From Tectiglobus sp963922535 (lineage in GTDB: Bacteria; Pseudomonadota; Alphaproteobacteria; Rhizobiales; Hyphomicrobiaceae): a stretch of 37,777 nt of DNA. Each line of letters opens with the position of its first letter. Positions within the stretch are counted from its first letter, which is position 1. Positions 32,196 to 37,777 of this stretch are shown piece after piece. Below the pieces are notes generated by a model. That model was given only the letters and a program-made list of their open reading frames with translations. It was not told the origin of the DNA and did not search any database. The DNA is taken from NCBI GenBank assembly GCA_963922535.1, contig CAWUIN010000015.1, positions 1 through 37,777 of the forward strand. The letters are read 5' to 3'. A program made the translations under genes and the position numbers.

Positions 32196-33095
32196 TTACG
32201 ATTGTATCGCACAAGTTTGAGATACACTGCCTTGCGCGCTTCGACGGCGCAAAAAATCTTCATATCGTTTGCTTTTGATTTGCGTGCGCACGCGGACGAG
32301 CAAATCAGTCCGATCTATCGGGTGCATGAGATAGTCACCGGCCCCGATTTTAAGGCCGCGCAACAGCCGCGTCTCATTGCCAGGCTCAACCAGAATGATG
32401 ACCGGCAGCCGACCATATTCCTGGCTGGTATGCATCTGACTGCAAAGTTCAAGGCTATCTGCCCCGGCAAGGTCCAGGTTGACGATCGCTAGGTCAAACT
32501 TTTCATTCGCCAGACGAAGCAAGACTTGCCGTGGATCGGCTTCAATTTCACAGACATGGCTTTGCGCCAGCACATGCGCAAGGCGTTGTGCGCCTCTGGG
32601 ATGGCGTTCGATGATGAGAATATGGCCCCGTTCGCACTGCATAGCAGCTGCAAGATCGGTGTCTTGCAAAACGCCGAACCGGTTCCGGTTCGTCTTCGCG
32701 TACTCGCTCATTTCTTCGCTCAGAGCTTTAAGGCGCCCGAGATTGCGTACGCGTGTTATGAGAGCAATGTCGTCGACCGGCTTGACCAGAAAATCGTCGG
32801 CTCCAGCCTCCATACCTGCGAACTTGTCAGATATCTGGTCGAGTGCTGTAACAATAACGACCGGGATGTGCAGCGTAGCGGGATCTGCTTTTAAATGGCA
32901 GCAGGCTGAAAGCCCGTCCATGTACGGCATCCTGATATCCATGAGGACGACATCGGGGGTACCGTCTGCACAGATCCTAAGAGCCTCGAGACCGTTGCTG
33001 GCTGTAAGAACTTCGAAGCTCTCAGCCTGCAGACGCGCCTCCAGCAATTTCACATTTGCCTGGATGTCATCGACAACAAGGACCTTTATGGTCAT
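32196..33095 (-). CDS. PleD-like response regulator lacking the GGDEF domain
   Basis: PleD is the diguanylate cyclase response regulator paired with DivK in cell-cycle and polarity control. This 299-residue protein has the first receiver (1-118; VLVVDD, phospho-acceptor D53 in LMDIRMP, K105 in LVKP) and the second, adaptor receiver (about 158-270; acceptor region VNLDLAGAD degenerate). It ends at RTQIKSKRYEDFLRRR plus 14 unrelated residues. In normal PleD that point leads into the GGDEF catalytic domain, which is absent here in all frames of the downstream 195 bases. It cannot make cyclic di-GMP by itself. It lies 69 bases downstream of divK. Confidence 0.9.
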   Translation of the reverse strand: MTIKVLVVDDIQANVKLLEARLQAESFEVLTASNGLEALRICADGTPDVVLMDIRMPYMDGLSACCHLKADPATLHIPVVIVTALDQISDKFAGMEAGADDFLVKPVDDIALITRVRNLGRLKALSEEMSEYAKTNRNRFGVLQDTDLAAAMQCERGHILIIERHPRGAQRLAHVLAQSHVCEIEADPRQVLLRLANEKFDLAIVNLDLAGADSLELCSQMHTSQEYGRLPVIILVEPGNETRLLRGLKIGAGDYLMHPIDRTDLLVRVRTQIKSKRYEDFLRRRSAQGSVSQTCAIQS

Positions 33096-33164
33096 AATAC
33101 GATTTTACTCCAGAGCTTTGAGTTGGCTAGGCCGTTTGGTCGCGAACTCTTCCCCGCCCTGCAT

Positions 33165-33593
33165 TCAAGTGTGGCCTATGAACTGGCGAATGGTATCGAT
33201 GAGGCCAACAACTGAAATCGGCTTTGACAGATAGGCTTCACAGCCGCCTTCGCGAATGCGCTCTTCATCGCCTTTCATGGCAAAAGCCGTTACGGCAATA
33301 ACCGGAATGCAACACAGCTCAGCATCGTCCTTTAGCCATTTGGTTACCTCAAGGCCGGAAACTTCGGGCAGCTGGATATCCATCAAGATCAATGCGGGCT
33401 TGTGTTGGCGCGCCAGTTCGATTGCCTCGAAACCACTGCGGGTCTGGATCGTGTCATAGCCATGGGCTTCGAGAAGATCCTGGAAGAGCTTCATGTTAAG
33501 CTCATTATCCTCTACAATTAGGATAGATTTCTGCGCCGCTTTCGCCATTACTGGCATCCGATCGATGGTTGCAGCTGGCTGCTGATAGGTCAT
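33165..33593 (-). CDS. divK: DivK, single-domain response regulator
   Basis: DivK is a phospho-receiver that controls DivJ, PleC and the CckA-CtrA pathway, setting cell fate in alphaproteobacteria. The receiver core is near-canonical: SILIVEDNELNMKLFQDLLEA, phospho-acceptor D72 in LILMDIQLPEVSG, the T in VTAFAM and K124 in YLSKPIS. With ATG 33593 the protein has 142 residues, 15-20 more than classic DivK. I choose it because AGAGGTGAG precedes it well, but ATG 33548 would give the classic N-terminus. It is the first gene before pleD and is divergent from the DUF3572 gene. Confidence 0.93.
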   Translation of the reverse strand: MTYQQPAATIDRMPVMAKAAQKSILIVEDNELNMKLFQDLLEAHGYDTIQTRSGFEAIELARQHKPALILMDIQLPEVSGLEVTKWLKDDAELCCIPVIAVTAFAMKGDEERIREGGCEAYLSKPISVVGLIDTIRQFIGHT

Positions 33594-33733
33594 CTGATAC
33601 TCACCTCTTTTAACAGCATACAACTGCCCTGATTCGTGTTTCGTTTCTGCCGTTCAGTTGCATCGCATATAATAACTAACAGCTTAAAGCATCGATAAGC
33701 CGAGACGTCCGAAGTAAAACGAAAGGTAAGGTT

Positions 33734-34012
33734 ATGGTCAATCTTGTTTCTCAGTCCGATGCTGAGACTATAGCGCTGCAAGCTTTAGCATTTATTGCTT
33801 CCGACGCATCTTTGCTGGAAAAATTTACGTCCACGACTGGTGTATCCATTGAAGACCTGCATGCCCGGGCCGGCCAACGCGATGTCTTGGCGGCGGCCCT
33901 GCAGTGGCTCATGCAAAACGAGTCGGCGCTCTTGATGTTTTGTGCCAATAACGCACATCCACCGGATATTATGCAGTTTGTTGCGCATCTTCTTGAAGAT
34001 GGCACGGGATAG
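33734..34012 (+). CDS. DUF3572 domain protein
   Basis: A 92-residue protein of the DUF3572 family, an alphaproteobacterial family of unknown function regularly found beside divK. It is all-helical: ETIALQALAFIASDASLLEKFTSTTGVSIEDL, then ARAGQRDVLAAALQWLMQNESALLMFC and a final helix DIMQFVAHLLED. No signal or membrane segment is present. ATG 33734 follows AAGGTAAGG. It is divergent from divK and convergent with parC. Position, length and helix pattern support the call. Confidence 0.87.
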   Translation: MVNLVSQSDAETIALQALAFIASDASLLEKFTSTTGVSIEDLHARAGQRDVLAAALQWLMQNESALLMFCANNAHPPDIMQFVAHLLEDGTG

Positions 34013-34114
34013 TCCGGCTTCAGATCGCAAAAGCTGTCGACGCGCTCATCTGTCATGGTTGCCAGTGGATGCCCTAAAGCAGCGAAGCGGATGTGAGCAC
34101 GCAGGAGATGGATA

Positions 34115-36379
34115 TCAAACCTGTTCGAAAGCAGGGCCAAACTTATTTGAGCGCGGAAAACCTTTCGGAACAGGCTTGCCGGCCTGGGCACGCAAACCGT
34201 GCCAAGTTTCCAGTTCCTTGAGAGACAATACAAACTGTCGGCCTGCCGTATCGAGCCATGTCAGGCCGGTTTTGCCGTCAAAGACGCGAATATCAGACAG
34301 TGCCGAACCTTTCAGCCGTTGCAGTATTACGCCTTTGCCGCGGCTCATTTCATTGATCTCATCAAGTTTAAAGACAAGCATCTTACGGTTTTCGCCGACC
34401 GTTGCCACCATATCTCCCTCGGCTGGCACACAAACCTTTGCTTCGTCAGGTGCTGTGACGTTGAGCACCTGTTTACCCTTACGGGTTGACGCTACGATTT
34501 CATCCTCCGCCACGACGAAGCCACAGCCCGACGTCGCACTAACAAGCAGTTTGCGCCCAGGCTTGTGTACAAAGACGCTGGCAATGTCATGGCTTTCTTC
34601 GAGATCGAGCATCAGCCGTATGGGTTCACCATGGCCGCGGCCGCCGGGAAGTTGATCGCACGACAGCGTAAAGAACCGGCCGTTGGTCGCAAAAACCAGG
34701 AGACGATCGGTCGTGAACGCCTTGACGGCGATGCGCAGTTTGTCGCCCTGTTTGAATTCGAGGCGTGCAAGATCGCCGTTATGGCCTTTCAATGCCCGCA
34801 GCCAGCCTTTATCCGATAGAACGATTGTAATTGCTTCTTTCTCGATCATCGCCTGTTCGAGATCGATTTCGATCTCCGGCGCATGCGAAAACTGGGTGCG
34901 GCGCGCGCCTAATTCAGTCTTCTTCGAGTACTTTTCCCGAACCTCTGAAATTTCATCGGATATTTTGCTCCATTTAAGGTCGTCGGACGCAAGAAGCTCC
35001 AGAAGTGCGCGTTTTTCATCGCTGAGCCGGTCGTGTTCGGCACGGATTTCCATTTCTTCTAGCTTAGACAGGGCACGTAAGCGTAAGTTGAGAATAGCTT
35101 CGGCCTGAACATCAGTGAGGGCAAACGTTGTTATGAGTTTTTCCTTCGGCCCATCTTCGAAACGAATGATCCGAATTACCTCGTCAATATTCAGGAAGGC
35201 AATCAGATAACCGTTAAGCACCTCCAGGCGATGCTCGATTTTTCTGAGACGATATTCCGAGCGCCGTGTTAAGACAATCAGGCGGTGATCAAGCCACTCC
35301 TTGAGAACATCCCTGAGCGAGAGCACATTCGGCACCTGCCCGGCCGACAGCACATTCATATTCAAAGGGAAGCGAATTTCCAGCTCTGACAGTTTAAACA
35401 AGCTTTCCATCATGACAACCGGATCGACCGTACGCGACTTCGGCTCTATGATCAGCCTGATCTCCTCCGCGCTTTCATCGCGGACATCGCCAATCAGCGG
35501 CAGTTTCCGCTCGGTGAGCAGATCCGCCAATTTCTCAACCAGCTTCGATTTTTGCACCTGGTAGGGGATTTCTGTGACAACAATCTGGTAGCCGCCGCGG
35601 GCGGTATCTTCCCGTGTCCATTGTGCACGCAGGCGAAAACCGCCACGGCCGGTTTTGTAGGCTTCCAGGATGTTTTCACGGGTTTCAACCAGCACGCCGC
35701 CGGTTGGGAAATCAGGCCCTGGAATGAATTCCACAAGCTTTTCAATGCTGGCCTCCGGCTGTTCGATCAGATGCAGCAACGCCGTACACAATTCTTCTGC
35801 ATTATGCGGCGGAACGTTGGTCGCCATACCAACTGCGATGCCGGACGATCCATTGGCCAGCAAATTCGGGAAAGCTGCCGGCAAAACAACCGGCTCTTCG
35901 TTTGCCGCATCGTACGTTGGGCGGAAATCGACCGTCTCCTGATCAATGCCTTGAAGCAGCGCCAACGCCGTCTCAGTCATACGGCTCTCGGTATAACGCA
36001 TGGCAGCTGCGTTATCGCCGTCGATGTTGCCGAAATTTCCCTGGCCATCGACAAGCGGATAACGAACTGCGAAATCCTGCGCCAAACGGACAAGGGCGTC
36101 ATAAATGGCCTGGTCGCCGTGCGGGTGAAAATTACCCATCACCTCGCCGACAATCTTGGCACACTTCTTATAGGCCTGATCAGGATTAAGCCTGAGTTCG
36201 CGCATGGCAAACAAGATGCGCCGGTGGACGGGTTTGAGGCCGTCGCGCACATCCGGCAAAGCCCTGTGCATGATGGTCGAGAGAGCATAGGCAAGATAAC
36301 GCTCTTCCAACGCATCACGAAGGTTGACAGGCTCAATCGGGCTTCTGCCCGTGGTAATCGATGTATCGCTCATAATCAT
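34115..36379 (-). CDS. parC: ParC, DNA topoisomerase IV subunit A
   Basis: ParC is the DNA-cleaving subunit of topoisomerase IV, which decatenates daughter chromosomes. The 754-residue protein has the active-site tyrosine Y129 in AAAMRYTESRM, RALPDVRDGLKPVHRR at 39-54 and the quinolone-region HPHGDQAIYDA (85-95). There, Gln and Asp take the positions of E. coli S80 and E84, probably the natural state here. The C-terminal part forms the beta-pinwheel. Length and the short C-terminal domain fit ParC rather than GyrA. The start is ATG 36379 or 36373. It is monocistronic. Confidence 0.95.
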   Translation of the reverse strand: MIMSDTSITTGRSPIEPVNLRDALEERYLAYALSTIMHRALPDVRDGLKPVHRRILFAMRELRLNPDQAYKKCAKIVGEVMGNFHPHGDQAIYDALVRLAQDFAVRYPLVDGQGNFGNIDGDNAAAMRYTESRMTETALALLQGIDQETVDFRPTYDAANEEPVVLPAAFPNLLANGSSGIAVGMATNVPPHNAEELCTALLHLIEQPEASIEKLVEFIPGPDFPTGGVLVETRENILEAYKTGRGGFRLRAQWTREDTARGGYQIVVTEIPYQVQKSKLVEKLADLLTERKLPLIGDVRDESAEEIRLIIEPKSRTVDPVVMMESLFKLSELEIRFPLNMNVLSAGQVPNVLSLRDVLKEWLDHRLIVLTRRSEYRLRKIEHRLEVLNGYLIAFLNIDEVIRIIRFEDGPKEKLITTFALTDVQAEAILNLRLRALSKLEEMEIRAEHDRLSDEKRALLELLASDDLKWSKISDEISEVREKYSKKTELGARRTQFSHAPEIEIDLEQAMIEKEAITIVLSDKGWLRALKGHNGDLARLEFKQGDKLRIAVKAFTTDRLLVFATNGRFFTLSCDQLPGGRGHGEPIRLMLDLEESHDIASVFVHKPGRKLLVSATSGCGFVVAEDEIVASTRKGKQVLNVTAPDEAKVCVPAEGDMVATVGENRKMLVFKLDEINEMSRGKGVILQRLKGSALSDIRVFDGKTGLTWLDTAGRQFVLSLKELETWHGLRAQAGKPVPKGFPRSNKFGPAFEQV

Positions 36380-36646
36380 CAGTTAACCAAGCTTGCATAC
36401 AACGGCAAGTGGTTGGACGTCGAAATCCCCTGTTGTTGGTCAGAACCTTGAAATTTGCAATTATAAAACTCAAGGACAAGATAAATTGACGATTGTGAGA
36501 GCATAGAAGAAGAGTTGTTAACGAAGATGAGAGATCATTATGGGCAGAGGCATGAATAGTGGGTCAATCATGCTGAAACATCAGTTTTTTAAACGACCTG
36601 CCCTTTTGTCAAGCCTCATTCCCAGGCCGCAGCCAAGGTAATCAGA

Positions 36647-37483
36647 ATGTCATCCTCGAATCGAAATCAAACCGATTTTTCCGTGCAACAGTATCTGTTA
36701 GGCTTATCCGGAATGCTTTCGCCATTAGCGATCGTGATCGCAATCATTCTGCTGTGGCCAGACGATGCAACCTCGACGGAGAATTATGTTTTATCAGGAG
36801 CAATCATAGTCTTATCCTATGAGCAGCGAGTTCTTTTAATTGTTGCCCTGTCCGGAGCATTGGGCAGCATAATCCATGTTGCCACCTCATTTGCAACGTT
36901 TGTTGGCAATAAAACTTTCGTCGACAGCTGGACCTGGTGGTATGTGCTCAGAGTGCCAATTGGAATGAGCCTGGCGATCATCGTATATTTTACGATACGT
37001 GGTGGTGGTGAACTGTTCCCTCCTAGTTCTGGCGGAGGAGCACAAGGTCGTATCAATTTGTCAAGCTTTGCAGCTCTCGCGGGGCTGACGGGTATGTTTT
37101 CCAGGCAAGCTACAGATAAATTGAAGGAGCTGTTTGATGCGCTTCTCCAAACGCAGGAAAATGCAAAACGCCGCAATAAATTCTATTGCGCGTCAATCGC
37201 GATAAAGGCAGTAGAGCCTGGCGAAATTACTGTCGGCCAACCGAAACCGTTGACTATAACGGGGGAAAATTTTGATCAGGGCGTGATCGTTCTTATTAAT
37301 GATCAGGTTCGAATAACCAAAGCCGAAGGTTCCAACAGTATTAGATGCAAACTTGAAAAGAGTGATGTTGAGGCTGCCGGAAAGCTTGTCGTAACGGTTA
37401 TCCCTTCCGGTGAACATGACGGGCAATTTGAACGGCGGACTGTTAACGTCGTGAAGGCTGGATCTGTCGACGGTCAAGAGTAA
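36647..37483 (+). CDS. Hypothetical membrane protein with a C-terminal IPT/TIG-like domain
   Basis: A 278-residue protein I do not recognise as a whole. Three hydrophobic segments (about 20-38, 62-82 and 98-117) are followed by a Gly/Pro loop (GGGELFPPSSGGGAQG), a helical stretch (SRQATDKLKELFDALLQTQENAKRRN) and a C-terminal immunoglobulin-like unit (about 186-272). The unit runs AVEPGEITVGQPKPLTITGENFDQGVIVLINDQV and LVVTVIPSGEHDGQF, the IPT/TIG pattern. ATG 36647 has AAGG seven bases upstream. It stands alone, divergent from parC. A role in envelope sensing or binding is possible but unsupported. Confidence 0.75.
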   Translation: MSSSNRNQTDFSVQQYLLGLSGMLSPLAIVIAIILLWPDDATSTENYVLSGAIIVLSYEQRVLLIVALSGALGSIIHVATSFATFVGNKTFVDSWTWWYVLRVPIGMSLAIIVYFTIRGGGELFPPSSGGGAQGRINLSSFAALAGLTGMFSRQATDKLKELFDALLQTQENAKRRNKFYCASIAIKAVEPGEITVGQPKPLTITGENFDQGVIVLINDQVRITKAEGSNSIRCKLEKSDVEAAGKLVVTVIPSGEHDGQFERRTVNVVKAGSVDGQE

Positions 37484-37643
37484 GAAAAGGGTTTTTATCT
37501 CAGTTTATCGGCTCAGTGACGCCCACGCATGCGTGCACGCCAGAAAATGCCTGATTGCGCGCGTGAATGACCAGGTCCGAGCCTTTAAAAACTAATCTCT
37601 GTAAGACGTGGTCTGCTGCCTGTCAGATGCTGCTGTCAGGTGC

Positions 37644-37704
37644 CGTCTGGAATGGAGGCTTTGGAGCTGTACAGTTCCATTGAAAACCTCCATCCGACCA
37701 GACG
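37644..37704 (+). terminator. Long imperfect hairpin downstream of the IPT-domain gene
   Basis: CGTCTGG (37644) pairs with CCAGACG (37698), ATGGAGG (37652) with CCTCCAT (37687), and the apex GGAGCTGTACAGTTCC is itself almost palindromic. TTTGT follows. It may be a terminator for the hypothetical membrane gene or a small structured RNA. Confidence 0.4.
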
Positions 37705-37777
37705 TTTGTCCGTGCGTTTGCAGGATTATACCAATCCATATATTAACTGACACACTCCATAATCCAGGGATATCCGG

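Noticed and set aside
35552..36451. Plus-strand frame of 299 codons opposite parC
   Set aside because: Antisense shadow of parC; no independent signals.

Overview
The window is chromosomal DNA from an alphaproteobacterium, most likely of the order Hyphomicrobiales (Rhizobiales). The evidence is the conserved gene neighbourhoods: DUF2794; a Tim44-like protein, MltA and an Smr protein divergent from FxsA; and DivK-PleD next to a DUF3572 gene and parC. Typical alphaproteobacterial versions of IalB-family, NuoE/NuoF and CoxG/XdhC proteins also occur. I cannot name a genus from the sequence alone. Genes are moderately GC-rich and intergenic stretches are AT-richer.

Layout. (1) 1-8464: a C-P lyase (phosphonate degradation) locus. 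phnG-H-I-J-K-L-M-N run on the minus strand, with phnN cut by the window edge. Divergent from them are phnF (GntR-family regulator) and a hexapeptide-repeat transferase of the phosphonate-associated family. A perfect 18-bp inverted repeat lies between the two arms. phnI is frameshifted by an exact 25-bp tandem duplication. (2) 8911-16934: housekeeping genes: DUF2794, a Bax-inhibitor-1-like membrane protein, ThpR, pterin carbinolamine dehydratase, an RNA methyltransferase, an IalB-family secreted protein, Smr, MltA, Tim44-like and FxsA. (3) 17027-21794: a same-strand run of amidase, CoxG-like protein, split XdhC and a molybdopterin-binding/MobA-like fusion. It looks like the maturation part of a molybdenum-hydroxylase cluster, but no large, medium or small catalytic subunit genes are in the window. 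(4) 22488-25861: an unknown membrane protein, a glyoxalase-fold protein, and an isolated nuoE-nuoF pair. A 107-bp near-perfect inverted repeat sits where nuoG would be expected. (5) 26611-29302: a NavAb-type sodium channel and a propionyl-CoA synthetase homologue that has lost catalytic motifs and its C-terminal domain. (6) 29303-30724: 1.4 kb without a clear gene, holding hairpins and gene debris. (7) 30725-37483: two Tad pseudopilin-like genes, a PleD lacking its GGDEF domain, DivK, DUF3572, ParC, and a membrane protein with an IPT/TIG-like domain.

The most striking unlisted structure is a family of interspersed palindromic repeats. It has four clear copies and at least four weaker or decayed ones, scattered through the whole window. 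Copies have entered the phn operon at both the phnI/phnJ and phnJ/phnK junctions, supply stop codons to phnF and thpR, and have placed an open, translatable segment in front of phnK. Together with the phnI frameshift, truncated PleD, degraded PrpE and orphan nuoEF, this suggests a genome with active or recent small-element insertion and gene decay. All family assignments are from reading the sequence; no database search was run.
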